A DNA stretch of 64,000 bases from DASSUW01 sp963844405 (lineage in GTDB: Bacteria > Actinomycetota > Thermoleophilia > Solirubrobacterales > Solirubrobacteraceae). The DNA lies in NCBI GenBank assembly GCA_963844405.1, contig CAWJNZ010000007.1, forward strand, positions 1,116,001 through 1,180,000, written 5' to 3'. Within the stretch, counting starts at the first letter, position 1. Every line of letters starts with the position of its first letter. Shown here piece after piece: positions 18,501 to 26,506 of the stretch. The notes beneath the pieces are model-generated. The model saw only the letters and a program-made list of their open reading frames with translations. It ran no database searches and was not told the origin of the DNA. The translations under genes were made by a program, and so were the position numbers.

Positions 18501-19831
18501 TCTCGCAGGAGATCTGGGACTCGATGGCGCGCCGCCACAAGGCGCTCAAGGAGGAGCTGACCACCGCGGGCGCCGAGCAGCCGACCGGCGGCTACGAGCT
18601 CGACCGCTCGCCCTCGCCGGAGGTCAAGACGGCGGTCGACGCCGACGTCCTGCACCAGCTCAACGACCGCCTGCTGTCGGTGCCGGACGGCTTCACCGTC
18701 CACCCGAAGCTCGTCAAGCAGCTCGACCGGCGGCGCGAGACCGTCGGGCCGGACGGAGGCATCGACTGGGCGCAGGCCGAGGCGCTCGCCTTCGCCTCGC
18801 TGCTCACCGAGGGCACGCCGGTGCGGCTCACGGGCCAGGACTCCGAGCGCGGCACCTTCTCGCAGCGCCACCTCGTGTTCCACGACGCGCAGACCGGCCA
18901 GCGGATCTCGCCGATCCAGTCGCTGCCCGACGCCAAGGCCCCGATGGAGCTGCACAACTCGCCGCTGTCGGAGATCGCCTGCCTCGGCTTCGAGTACGGC
19001 TACTCGATGGAGGCACCGGAGACGCTCGTGCTGTGGGAGGCCCAGTTCGGCGACTTCGTGAACTCGGCGCAGGTCATCATCGACCAGTTCATCGTCTCCG
19101 CGCTGTCCAAGTGGGGGCAGACGACGCGCCTCACGCTGCTGCTCCCGCACGGCTACGAGGGGTCCGGGCCCGAGCACTCCTCGGCGCGGCTCGAGCGCTT
19201 CCTCATCCTGGCGGCGGAGGGGAACATCCGCGTCGCCAACCTCACCACTCCGGCCCAGTACTTCCACCTGCTGCGCCGCCAGGCGCGCGTGGCCAAGCAG
19301 CGCCCGCTGGTGATCATGACCCCGAAGTCGCTGCTGCGGATGCCGCAGGCGACGTCGCGGATCGAGCACCTGAGCGAGTCGCGCTTCTTCCCGGTGCTGA
19401 GCGAGCCGCGGATCGACGAGGACAAGGTCACGCGGCTGGTGCTGTGCACGGGCAAGATCTACTACGACCTCAAGGGCCACGCGATGCGCGAGAACAACGA
19501 GAGCGTGGCGATCTCGCGCGTCGAGCTGCTGTATCCGTTCCCGCAGCAGCAGATCCTCGACGAGGTGGCGCGCTACCCGAACCTGCGCGAGGTCGCGTGG
19601 GTGCAGGAGGAGCCGCGCAACATGGGCGCCCGCGCCCACATGTCGCCGCGGATGCTCCACATCCTCCCTTCGCACCTCGAGTTCGGCTACGTCGGCCGGC
19701 CCGAGCGCGCCTCGCCGGGCGAGGGCTACCCGGCCGCCCACACGGTCGAGCAGACGCGCATCATCCGCACCGCGCTCGACCTCGGGGTGCCGGTCTCGGT
19801 CAACCCGGCCAAGCTCCCGGGCGAACGGTAA
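15598..19831 (+). CDS. kgd: multifunctional 2-oxoglutarate dehydrogenase E2-E1 fusion (Kgd/OdhA type) with two lipoyl domains; frameshifted
   Basis: Domains in order: lipoyl domain 1 (lipoyl Lys codon 15736-15738 in VSTDKVDAEV), a frame break, lipoyl domain 2 (Lys codon 16067-16069 in ISTDKVDAEV), a peripheral-subunit-binding motif (VTPVAARMADALGIDLSKV), the E2 succinyltransferase core ending DHRIIQGAESGQFL (catalytic His; Gln replaces the usual Asp, as in mycobacterial Kgd), and a full thiamine-diphosphate E1o domain with GMAHRGRLNVLAH and GDAALPGQGVVSE. It oxidatively decarboxylates 2-oxoglutarate to succinyl-CoA in the TCA cycle. Frame 1 holds lipoyl domain 1 and frame 2 everything after about 15950. 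There is no stop between them, so one interrupted gene is more likely than two. The first ATG of the second frame is 15959, inside lipoyl domain 2. Mycobacterial and corynebacterial homologues lack lipoyl domains. Confidence 0.88.
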
Positions 19832-19832
19832 C

Positions 19833-20096
19833 CAGAACTTCTAAGAGGTTGACGAGAACTCGGACATCCATGTCCGAGTTCCGAGATGCGGTATTCCGCC
19901 TTCATCCGGCGGCGGGTCTCGCCGTCGGTCGCTGCGCGACCTCGGCGAGACGGGTCGCGAGGCGATGCAACACCCGTCCCGGCGAGGTCGCGCAGCGACC
20001 GATGCCGGGACTCGCGACAGGATGTCCGCGAAACCCGTTCTCTCGGAACTCGGACATGGACGTCCGAGTTCTCGTCAACCTCTAAGAGACGTTCTG
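19833..20096. repeat. 264-bp inverted-repeat element between convergent genes (two copies of one unit head to head)
   Basis: Bases 19844-19886 and 20041-20083 are 43-nt inverted copies with one mismatch. Each arm contains a hairpin: 19856-19867/19870-19881, with 12-bp perfect arms GAACTCGGACAT/ATGTCCGAGTTC; and 20046-20055/20062-20071. Further in, 19926-19944 and 19983-20001 are a perfect 19-bp inverted pair, each itself foldable (GGTCGC-TGC-GCGACC). The element lies immediately after the kgd stop, and the stop codon of the convergent DUF1028 gene is inside its right arm. A third, single unit occurs at 40813-40887. It could act as a bidirectional terminator or mRNA 3'-end protector; a MITE/REP-like mobile origin is inference. 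Confidence 0.9.
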
Positions 20097-20980
20097 CCCA
20101 GCGCCTGCCGTACCTCCGGGCCGGCGGGCGCGAAGTCCGTCGACAGGCGGTCGAGCAGGAGACCCCAGCCGGCATGCGTGCCGATCGCGCGGCGCACCGC
20201 GTCCACGCCGGCCTCGAGCTCGCCGCCGTTGGCAAGGGCGAGGCCGGCCCAGAACAGCAGCTCGTCGGACTCCGGCGCGATCTCGGCCGCTCGCCGGTAG
20301 AGCCCGCCGGCGTCCGCGGCCCGGTCGGCGGCCATCAGCTCGTCGGCACGGCCGGCCAGCTCGTAGGCGCGATGGAGGACGAGCAGGCGGCGCAGCTCGG
20401 CCACCGGCTCGGCGTGGTCCTCGACGCGCAGGTCCACCCGCTTCTGCCACGGCTCGCCCTCGGGCCCGACCACGACCATCGCCGCCGACTGGCGGCCGCG
20501 CACGTCGCCGCCCGCGCCCTCGGCGGCCTCCAGCGCCGCCATCAGGCGGTCGGCGAGCTCGCCGCCGGCGCGCTCGAACGCCGCCGACATGGCGGCCGGC
20601 ACGGCATCGGTGGCCATCATGTTGGCCTGGCAGCTCCAGTGCGCGCCGACCGCGTCGCCGGCGCACGGGATGCAGTCGGCGCCGGTGTGGACGGCCACGC
20701 CGCCCTGCGCGTCGACCACCCCGACCTGGCGGACGGCCGCCAGCGCGTCCTGGGCCACCAGCTCCGCCAGCGCCTCCGCTGCGGAGGCTCCACCGGCCAT
20801 CAGCTCGAGCGCGTTCGGCCCGTAGGCGGGCTCCACGACGGACTGGGTCGCGACCGCGCCGACGCCGGGGCGCGCCCACGTGCAGAGCGACCCGACGGAG
20901 AACCAGTGCGACTGCACCGCCGCTCCGAGCTCCCCCGTCTCCGGATCGTGCGCGACGATCGAGTACGTCCCGTGGCGCAT
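20075..20980 (-). CDS. DUF1028 family Ntn-hydrolase-like protein
   Basis: 301 residues. The N-terminus MRHGTYSIVAHDPETGELGAAV, SHWFSVGS, GVGAVATQS and the NMMATDAVPAAM region are typical of DUF1028, a predicted Ntn-hydrolase fold. The C-terminal third has TPR-like helices (ADAGGLYRRAAEIAPESDELLFWAGLALANGG), as in longer members. The substrate is unknown; the family is linked to amidohydrolase-like activity by fold only. The last codons (RTSLRG) and TGA lie inside the 264-bp inverted repeat, so the repeat has probably replaced the original 3' end. It is divergent from the ATL gene by 18 bp. Confidence 0.8.
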   Translation of the reverse strand: MRHGTYSIVAHDPETGELGAAVQSHWFSVGSLCTWARPGVGAVATQSVVEPAYGPNALELMAGGASAAEALAELVAQDALAAVRQVGVVDAQGGVAVHTGADCIPCAGDAVGAHWSCQANMMATDAVPAAMSAAFERAGGELADRLMAALEAAEGAGGDVRGRQSAAMVVVGPEGEPWQKRVDLRVEDHAEPVAELRRLLVLHRAYELAGRADELMAADRAADAGGLYRRAAEIAPESDELLFWAGLALANGGELEAGVDAVRRAIGTHAGWGLLLDRLSTDFAPAGPEVRQALGRTSLRG

Positions 20981-20998
20981 CGCGCGAGGATATCCGGC

Positions 20999-21277
20999 AT
21001 GAGCGACCGCGAAGCCCTCGTGCTGTCCCGCATCCGCGACACCCCGCCCGGGTTCGTGCGCGCCTACGGCGACGTGTCGCCCGGCGCGCCGCGCTTCGCC
21101 GGCACGGTGCTGGCGGCGTGCGACGACCCGACGGTGCCGTGGCACCGGATCGTGCGCGCCGACGGGTCGATTGCGACCCACCCACCCGCCCGCCAGCGGG
21201 CGCTGCTCGAGGCCGAGGGCGTGCCGTTCCGCGGCCGGCGCGTGGACATGCGCGTCGCGCGGCTGGGGGCGGCATGA
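20999..21277 (+). CDS. alkyltransferase-like protein (ATL, MGMT-related DNA repair)
   Basis: 92 residues, the size of a bare MGMT DNA-binding domain. The helix-turn-helix and arginine-finger region (FVRAYGDVSPGAPRFAGTVLAA) is present. The active-site motif, PCHRV in O6-methylguanine methyltransferases, is PWHRI here: Trp replaces the alkyl-accepting Cys. That is the hallmark of ATL proteins, which bind O6-alkylguanine and hand it to nucleotide excision repair rather than removing the alkyl group. ATG 20999 has a GAGGA motif upstream. The stop overlaps the next start (ATGA). Confidence 0.85.
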   Translation: MSDREALVLSRIRDTPPGFVRAYGDVSPGAPRFAGTVLAACDDPTVPWHRIVRADGSIATHPPARQRALLEAEGVPFRGRRVDMRVARLGAA

Positions 21278-22935
21278 TCGCCGCCGCGCTCCTCGCCGCG
21301 TCGGTCAGCGCGTTCCCGGCGCCGGGGACCGACACGGCGCTGCGGGCGACGGAGATCAGCCTGCGCGGCGTGGCGCCGGTCGCGGTCGGCCCCGTCGTCG
21401 TGACCGGCTCGCGCAGCGGCCGCCACGAGGGCTCGCTCCTGCCCCACCCCGACGGCCGCGGCGTGAGCTTCGTCGCCGACCGCCGGTTCCGCCCCGGGGA
21501 GCGCGTGACCGTGCGCACGCGGCTCCCCGTCCGCGGCGCCCGCGACGGCGACTTCCGCTTCACGATCGCCCGCGGCGACTTCGAGGTCGGCACCTTGAAC
21601 GCCGAGAAGCGGCTGCCGCGGCTTCGCGGCAGCTACCGCTCCTACCGCTCGACGTCGCTGCGCGCGCCGCGGCTGCGCGTGCTGCGGCGGCGGCCGGGCC
21701 GCGCGCCCGGCTACCTCGTCCTCAACACGGGCTGGGACGACGACCGGCCGCGGCCCGACGGCGCGTTGATCGCCGACGACCGCGGCGAGCCGGTCTGGTT
21801 CCTCAGCCGCCGCCCCGGCCACAAGGTGTTCGACGTCGCCGTCCAGCGCTACCTCGGGCAGCCGGTGATCACCTACTGGGAGGGCCGCTTCGCGGCCGGG
21901 TGGGGCTACGGCAGCTACGTCGTCCTCGACGCCACGTACCGCCAGATCGCCCGCATCCGCGCGCGCGGCGGCAACCGCGCCGACATCCACGACCTGCGGC
22001 TCACCGACGCCGGCACGGCGATCGTCCTCTCCTACAACCTCGTCCGCCGCGACGGGCCGGTGCTCGACAACGTGATCCAGGAGATCGACGTCGCGACCGG
22101 CCGGCTGCTGTTCGAGTGGCACAGCGTCGGCAACGTGGCTCTGCGCGAGAGCCACGACCGGCGCGTGCCCGGCGAGATGTTCGACTACTTCCACGCCAAC
22201 TCGGTCGAGGTGGGGCCCGACGGCGACCTGCTGGTCTCCGCCCGCAACACGTGCGCGGTGTACGAGATCGACCGCACGACCGGCCGGATCAACTGGCGTC
22301 TCGGCGGCAGGCGCAGCGACTTCCGGCTCGGCGAGGGCGCGCGGTTCTGCCGCCAGCACGACGCCCGCTGGGCGGACGACGGCGTCATGACGCTGTTCGA
22401 CAACCGCGTCGCGGCGCCCACCGAGGCCGGGCAGTCGCGGGCGATCAAGCTGGAGGTCGACGAGCGCCGCCGCCGCGTCCGGCTGCTGCGCGGCTACAAG
22501 CATCCGCGGCGGTTCGCGGTGCCGAACAAGGGCGGCGCGCGAATGCTGCCGAACGGGAACCTGATCGTCGGCTGGGGCGCGGTCCCGGCCATCACCGAGT
22601 ACACGCGGCGCGGCCGGATCGTCTTCGACGCGCGGTTCGCGGGCGCCGGCGACGGCTCCTACCGCGCGCTGCGCGCGCGCTGGACCGGGCAGCCGGTGAC
22701 GCGGCCGTCCGTGGCGGCGGAGCGCCGCGGCGGGCGCGTGGCGGTGTGGGCGAGCTGGAACGGGGCGACCGAGGTCGCGCGCTGGGAGGTCGTCGGCGAC
22801 GACGGCGCGATCAGCGCGGGCCGCCGGCGCGGCTTCGAGACCGAGCTGTCGGCTCCTCGCTCGCGCGCCGTGGCGGTCCGGGCGCTCGACGCGTCCGGGA
22901 GGGTGCTGGGCACCTCTCGTACGATCACTCCCTGA
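21274..22935 (+). CDS. secreted arylsulfotransferase-family (ASST-like) beta-propeller protein
   Basis: 553 residues. A short hydrophobic start (MIAAALLAASVSAFPAPG) suggests a signal peptide. The body carries the Arylsulfotran_2/ASST-like pattern: GYLVLNTGWDDDRP, DDRGEPVWFLS, DIHDLRLTDAGTAIVLSYN, QEIDVATGRLLFEWHS, DYFHANSVEVGPDGDLLVSARN, FCRQHDARW and NGNLIVGWGAVPAITEY. These repeats make a beta-propeller. The conserved His of DYFHANSV corresponds to the region used in PAPS-independent sulfate transfer in true ASST; activity here is not certain. It starts inside the ATL stop (ATGA) and its stop overlaps the yjbQ start, so it is the middle of a tight four-gene run. Confidence 0.78.
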   Translation: MIAAALLAASVSAFPAPGTDTALRATEISLRGVAPVAVGPVVVTGSRSGRHEGSLLPHPDGRGVSFVADRRFRPGERVTVRTRLPVRGARDGDFRFTIARGDFEVGTLNAEKRLPRLRGSYRSYRSTSLRAPRLRVLRRRPGRAPGYLVLNTGWDDDRPRPDGALIADDRGEPVWFLSRRPGHKVFDVAVQRYLGQPVITYWEGRFAAGWGYGSYVVLDATYRQIARIRARGGNRADIHDLRLTDAGTAIVLSYNLVRRDGPVLDNVIQEIDVATGRLLFEWHSVGNVALRESHDRRVPGEMFDYFHANSVEVGPDGDLLVSARNTCAVYEIDRTTGRINWRLGGRRSDFRLGEGARFCRQHDARWADDGVMTLFDNRVAAPTEAGQSRAIKLEVDERRRRVRLLRGYKHPRRFAVPNKGGARMLPNGNLIVGWGAVPAITEYTRRGRIVFDARFAGAGDGSYRALRARWTGQPVTRPSVAAERRGGRVAVWASWNGATEVARWEVVGDDGAISAGRRRGFETELSAPRSRAVAVRALDASGRVLGTSRTITP

Positions 22936-23354
22936 TGTGGTCCCAGCGGGAGATCACGCTGCGCGCGCGGCCGCGCGGCTTCCACCTCGTGACCGAGGAG
23001 ATCGAGGCGGCGCTGCCCGAGCTGTCGGAGGTGCACGTCGGGCTCGCCCACCTCTTCATCCGTCACACCTCCGCCTCGCTCACGCTCAATGAGAACGCGT
23101 CGCCGGACGTTCGCCGCGACTTCGAGTCCCACTTCAACGAGGCCGTGCCCGAGGACGCGCCCTACTGGACGCACACGCTCGAGGGACCGGACGACATGCC
23201 GGCCCACATCAAGGCCTCGCTGCTCGGCCCTTCGCTGACGCTGCCGGTCAACCGCGGCCGCTTCGCGCTCGGCACGTGGCAGGGCGTGTACCTGTGCGAG
23301 CACCGCGACCACGGCGGCCCGCGGTCGCTCGTCGTGACGCTGTTCGGCGAGTGA
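22935..23354 (+). CDS. yjbQ: YjbQ / UPF0047 family protein
   Basis: 139 residues, a complete UPF0047 protein. Signature pieces are GLAHLFIRHTSASLTLNENASPDVRRD, the middle HTLEGPDDMPAHIKASLLGPSLTLPV and the C-terminal GTWQGVYLCEHRDHGGPRSLVVTLFGE, with conserved His residues that bind metal in homologues. A thiamine-phosphate-synthase-like activity has been reported for some members; the physiological role is unsettled. It overlaps both neighbours (TGATG on either side). Confidence 0.88.
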   Translation: MWSQREITLRARPRGFHLVTEEIEAALPELSEVHVGLAHLFIRHTSASLTLNENASPDVRRDFESHFNEAVPEDAPYWTHTLEGPDDMPAHIKASLLGPSLTLPVNRGRFALGTWQGVYLCEHRDHGGPRSLVVTLFGE

Positions 23355-24208
23355 TGCGCCGCCTCGCCCTCGTGCTCGTGGCGGTCGCCCTCGTGGGCTG
23401 CGGGAGCGAGGACGTGCGCGAGGCGCGCGAGCAGGCCGAGGAGGACCTCCAGGCGCGGGTCGACGACCTGCGCGACCGGGCACGCGAGGCGGGTGGCGAG
23501 TTCACTGCCGCCGTGCGTCAGGTGCTCGAGGAAATCCGCAAGGCGGTCCCCGAGGCGTCGCTGCCGGCGCCGCAGGTCCAAGAGCCGTCGGCGATCTCGA
23601 AGTACATGACCGAGGTGCTGCAGAGCGTCGACGAATACTGGACGGTCACGCTGCGCGAGTCGGGGCTGCAGGACCCGCGCGTGGTCTACGCGTGGGTCCC
23701 GCGCGGCCGCTCCGCGCTCACCGGGTGCCGGGTCCTGGCCGGCGACGACGCCGCGTTCTACTGCCCGGCCGACGACACGATCTACATCGCCGAGCGGTTC
23801 GCCCTCGACGTCTACAACGGCATCGGCGACCGCTTCCCGGGCGAGCGCGCCGGTCAGGGGAACGCCGTCGGCGAGTTCGGGCTCGCCTACGTCGTCGCCC
23901 ACGAGTACGCCCACAACGTGCAGTTCGAGCTCGGCTTCTACGAGCTGCAGCGCCCGGGCGACGGCGTGAAGGCGTTCGAGCTGCAGGCCGACTGCATGGC
24001 CGGGCTGTGGGGCAACGCCGTCTACCGCGCGGGCCGCTACGACGACCGCGACGTCGAGCAGGCGATCTCGACCGCGCAGGCGGCCGGCGACTTCGACTAC
24101 GGCACCGCGCAGCACCACGGGACGCCGGACGAGCGCCGCGAGGCCTGGCTGGCCGGCTTCCGCACCGGCGACCCCTCGAACTGCCAGCGGTACGTCCCAG
24201 GGACGTAG
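23354..24208 (+). CDS. neutral zinc metallopeptidase lipoprotein (YpfJ-like)
   Basis: 284 residues. A lipoprotein signal with lipobox LVGC (MRRLALVLVAVALVGCGSE) is followed by a charged helical segment (REAREQAEEDLQARVDDLRDRAREAG), probably coiled coil. The peptidase domain of the YpfJ/neutral zinc metallopeptidase family shows FYCPADDTIYIAE, the zinc motif VVAHEYAHNVQ, and FELQADCMAGLWGN with the third ligand. It acts outside the membrane. The start overlaps the yjbQ stop by one base, so it ends the ATL-ASST-yjbQ-peptidase run. Confidence 0.85.
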   Translation: MRRLALVLVAVALVGCGSEDVREAREQAEEDLQARVDDLRDRAREAGGEFTAAVRQVLEEIRKAVPEASLPAPQVQEPSAISKYMTEVLQSVDEYWTVTLRESGLQDPRVVYAWVPRGRSALTGCRVLAGDDAAFYCPADDTIYIAERFALDVYNGIGDRFPGERAGQGNAVGEFGLAYVVAHEYAHNVQFELGFYELQRPGDGVKAFELQADCMAGLWGNAVYRAGRYDDRDVEQAISTAQAAGDFDYGTAQHHGTPDERREAWLAGFRTGDPSNCQRYVPGT

Positions 24209-24268
24209 GGCCCGCCCCCCGGAACGAATCGTTGGACGCCCGCGGACGATCAGGCCGTGGGCGCGCGG

Positions 24269-25027
24269 TCAGCGCCCGCGCCAGACGGGCGGGCGCTTCT
24301 CGGCGAACGCGGTCGCTCCCTCGCGGGCGTCGTCGGACGCGGACACGGGGCCGGCGATCTCGCGCTGGCGCTCCCAGCCCTCGGCCTCGGTCCAGTCGTG
24401 CGCCTGCGTGACGATGCGCTTGGACGCGATGACCGCCAGCGGGCCGTTGCCGGCGATCAGCGCGGCGAGCTCGCGGGCGCCGTCCAGCGCTCCGCCCGGC
24501 TCGGTGAGGCGGGAGACGATGCCGACCTGCGCCGCCCGCTCGGCGCCGATCGGCTCGCCGGTCAGGGCGAGCTCCATGGCCAGGTGGTACGGGATCCGGC
24601 GCGGCAGGCGCAGCAGGCCGCCCGCGGCGGCCACCAGCCCGCGCTTGACCTCGGGGATGCCGAAGCGGGCGTCGGACGCCGCGACGATCAGGTCGCAGGC
24701 CAGCGCGACCTCGAAGCCGCCGGCCAGCGCCCAGCCCTCGACGGCGGCGATCACCGGCTTGCGCGGCGGCCGCTGCGTGATGCCGGCGAACCCGCGGTCG
24801 CCCACGTACGGTTGCTCGCCGGCCACGAAGGCCTTGAGGTCCATGCCCGCCGAGAACGTCCCGCCGGCGCCGGTGAGGATGCCCGCGCGCAGGCCGTCGT
24901 CGTCGTCGAGGCGGTCCATCGCCGCCGCGATCCCCTCGGCGACGGCGAGGTTGATCGCGTTGCGCGCCTCGGGGCGTTCGATGGTGACGACGAGGACCTC
25001 GCCGTCGGCCTCGGCGCGGACGCTCAT
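24269..25027 (-). CDS. enoyl-CoA hydratase/isomerase family (crotonase)
   Basis: 252 residues, normal for a crotonase. RPEARNAIN, the oxyanion-hole segment GAGGTFSAGMDLKAF, and AAVEGWALAGGFEVALACDLIVA with the second oxyanion Gly are clear. FGIPEVKRGLVAAAGG has Val at the position where E. coli-type hydratases often carry the second catalytic Glu, so the reaction could be isomerisation or another crotonase chemistry. It overlaps the nucS stop by four bases (both minus), so they are co-transcribed although functionally unrelated. Confidence 0.85.
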   Translation of the reverse strand: MSVRAEADGEVLVVTIERPEARNAINLAVAEGIAAAMDRLDDDDGLRAGILTGAGGTFSAGMDLKAFVAGEQPYVGDRGFAGITQRPPRKPVIAAVEGWALAGGFEVALACDLIVAASDARFGIPEVKRGLVAAAGGLLRLPRRIPYHLAMELALTGEPIGAERAAQVGIVSRLTEPGGALDGARELAALIAGNGPLAVIASKRIVTQAHDWTEAEGWERQREIAGPVSASDDAREGATAFAEKRPPVWRGR

Positions 25028-25692
25028 CCGAACAGGGTCAGCGCCGGCTCGCGCTCGCCGCGCAGCTCGGCGAGGTCGACCTCCACCCAGTCCAGCCCGC
25101 GCGAGCCGGCCAGCACGCGCGCCTGCGGCTTGACCACCTGGGCGGCGAGCACGCCGCGGCAGTCGGCCATCGCCGGGTCCAGCCGGATCCGCTCGAGGTA
25201 GCGCGAGAGCTGCTCCACGGCGTCGATCGTCCCCACGCGCTTGATCTCGACCGCGATCCAGCCGTCGTCGTCGTCGCGGCACATCAGGTCGACGGGCCCG
25301 ATGTCGGTCGGCCACTCGCGCCGGACGAGCCGGAAGCCCTCGCCGCACCAGTGCGGCGCGTCGGCGAGCAAGACCTGCAGGTGGGCCTCCACGCCGTCCT
25401 TCTCCAGGTTCGCCGCGTCGAAGTCCATCGTGTGCTCGACGTCGGACAGCACCTCCACGAGCTCGATGTCCAGCCGGTCATCGCCCTTCAGCTTGCGCAC
25501 CACGATCCGGCCATCCACCTCTTCCACCACGGTGGGCGGCGTCATCCAGTTCAGCGGCTTGTATCCACCCGCGTCGGCGTGCACGAGCACCGAGCCGTCG
25601 GCCTTCACGATCACGAGCCGCAGCGCCTCGGGCAGCCGCGCCGACAGGCGGCCGGTGTACTCGACGGAGCAGCGGGCGACGATCAACCGCAT
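25024..25692 (-). CDS. nucS: mismatch endonuclease NucS (EndoMS)
   Basis: 222 residues, full length. The N-terminal DNA-binding/dimer domain starts MRLIVARCSVEYTGRLSARLP. The PD-(D/E)xK nuclease core has GPVDLMCRD and WIAVEIKRVGTIDAVEQLSRYLE. The C-terminal LTLFG matches the clamp-binding tail of actinobacterial NucS. It cuts both strands at mismatches in the non-MutS/MutL repair path used by most actinobacteria. The gene is upstream of the crotonase gene with a 4-base overlap. Confidence 0.93.
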   Translation of the reverse strand: MRLIVARCSVEYTGRLSARLPEALRLVIVKADGSVLVHADAGGYKPLNWMTPPTVVEEVDGRIVVRKLKGDDRLDIELVEVLSDVEHTMDFDAANLEKDGVEAHLQVLLADAPHWCGEGFRLVRREWPTDIGPVDLMCRDDDDGWIAVEIKRVGTIDAVEQLSRYLERIRLDPAMADCRGVLAAQVVKPQARVLAGSRGLDWVEVDLAELRGEREPALTLFG

Positions 25693-25729
25693 GGCCGCCG
25701 CACTCTAGGCGCAGCGGCGGACGGCCGCT

Positions 25730-26050
25730 CTACGCCGCGAGCAGCGGCTCGTCCACGAACTCGAACTCGCCTTCGAGCCCGAGCGCCGCGAGCGTGCGGT
25801 GGACGTGCGCGGGGCCGCGCACGACGACCAGCCTGCGGCAGTGACCGCGGGCCTCGATCAGCAGGTGGACGCCGCTGGAGTCCATGAAGGTCACCGCTCG
25901 GAGATCGACGACGAGGGTGCGCGTGTGTTCGATGCGCTCGAGCGCGTCATGAGCGCGCTGTTGGACTCTGTAGTCCAGCTCCCCCTCGAGAACCAGCACG
26001 GCCCAGTCGCCATCGATGATCGCGCCGGCGTGGAACCCATCAACCGGCAT
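25730..26050 (-). CDS. STAS-domain anti-sigma factor antagonist-like protein
   Basis: 106 residues, a single STAS domain. The typical beta-strand pattern WAVLVLEGELDYRVQQRAHDAL and the phosphorylatable-Ser loop DLRAVTFMDSSGVHLLIEA (Ser in MDSSG) are present, as in SpoIIAA/RsbV-like antagonists that bind anti-sigma kinases. No anti-sigma kinase is next to it. It is divergent from a winged-helix regulator gene, with a 22-bp palindrome in the 68-bp gap, which suggests joint control. Confidence 0.82.
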   Translation of the reverse strand: MPVDGFHAGAIIDGDWAVLVLEGELDYRVQQRAHDALERIEHTRTLVVDLRAVTFMDSSGVHLLIEARGHCRRLVVVRGPAHVHRTLAALGLEGEFEFVDEPLLAA

Positions 26051-26061
26051 GCGACCGAGAA

Positions 26062-26083
26062 TACACGAAATCCGATTCGTGTA
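26062..26083. promoter_or_regulatory. palindromic operator candidate in a divergent promoter region
   Basis: TACACGAA and TTCGTGTA are perfect 8-bp inverted arms separated by six bases (TCCGAT region), in the only 68-bp gap between the divergent STAS and winged-helix genes. This local stretch is clearly less GC-rich than its surroundings. The placement fits autoregulation by the winged-helix protein; that is inference. Confidence 0.55.
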
Positions 26084-26118
26084 ATCCTTGCCGTTGGACT
26101 TGTACCCTTGAGAACGCC

Positions 26119-26436
26119 GTGGCGCCGTTCTCCTTCCTCACCAACCACGGGCTCGTCCTGCTGTCGCTCGCCGAGGACCCGCAGATCCGGATACGCGACA
26201 TCGCCGCGACGATCGGCATCACCGAGCGCGCGGCGCAGCGGATCGTCTCGGACCTGATCGCGGCCGGCTACGTCGACCGGGCGCGGAGCGGACGGCGCAA
26301 CGAGTACACCGTCCGCACCGACCTCTCCGTGGCACTGCCCAAGCAGCGCGACATCGACCTCGGCTCGCTCCTGAACGTCCTGCTGCCGGCGGGAACCAGC
26401 GACGAGCGCCGCGCTCAGGTCGCCGGGACCGCCTGA
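26119..26436 (+). CDS. winged-helix transcriptional regulator (MarR/ArsR-like)
   Basis: 105 residues from GTG. The N-terminal FSFLTNHGLVLLSLAEDPQIRIRDIAATIGITERAAQRIVSDLIAAGYVDRARSGRRNEYTV is a compact winged helix: recognition helix around TERAAQRIVSDLIAAGY, then a wing. The short C-terminus (DLGSLLNVLLPAG) probably helps dimerisation. There is no ligand domain. A palindrome lies 36 bp upstream. The next gene (ABC ATPase) starts 70 bp downstream, so it might also govern that transporter. Confidence 0.75.
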   Translation: MAPFSFLTNHGLVLLSLAEDPQIRIRDIAATIGITERAAQRIVSDLIAAGYVDRARSGRRNEYTVRTDLSVALPKQRDIDLGSLLNVLLPAGTSDERRAQVAGTA

Positions 26437-26506
26437 CCGGGCGCACCGGGCAGTGCGTGGCCGTCGGCGCGACGCCCATCGGCCTTGTAGGGTGCCCGCC
26501 AATCAG

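Noticed and set aside
15875..19741. A 1288-residue open frame antisense to kgd
   Set aside because: Complementary-strand shadow of a conserved coding sequence; no family signal.
15598..20085. A 1495-residue open frame on the plus strand
   Set aside because: Only its first about 85 codons (lipoyl domain 1) are real. The rest is an out-of-frame shadow of kgd that stays open because of high GC.
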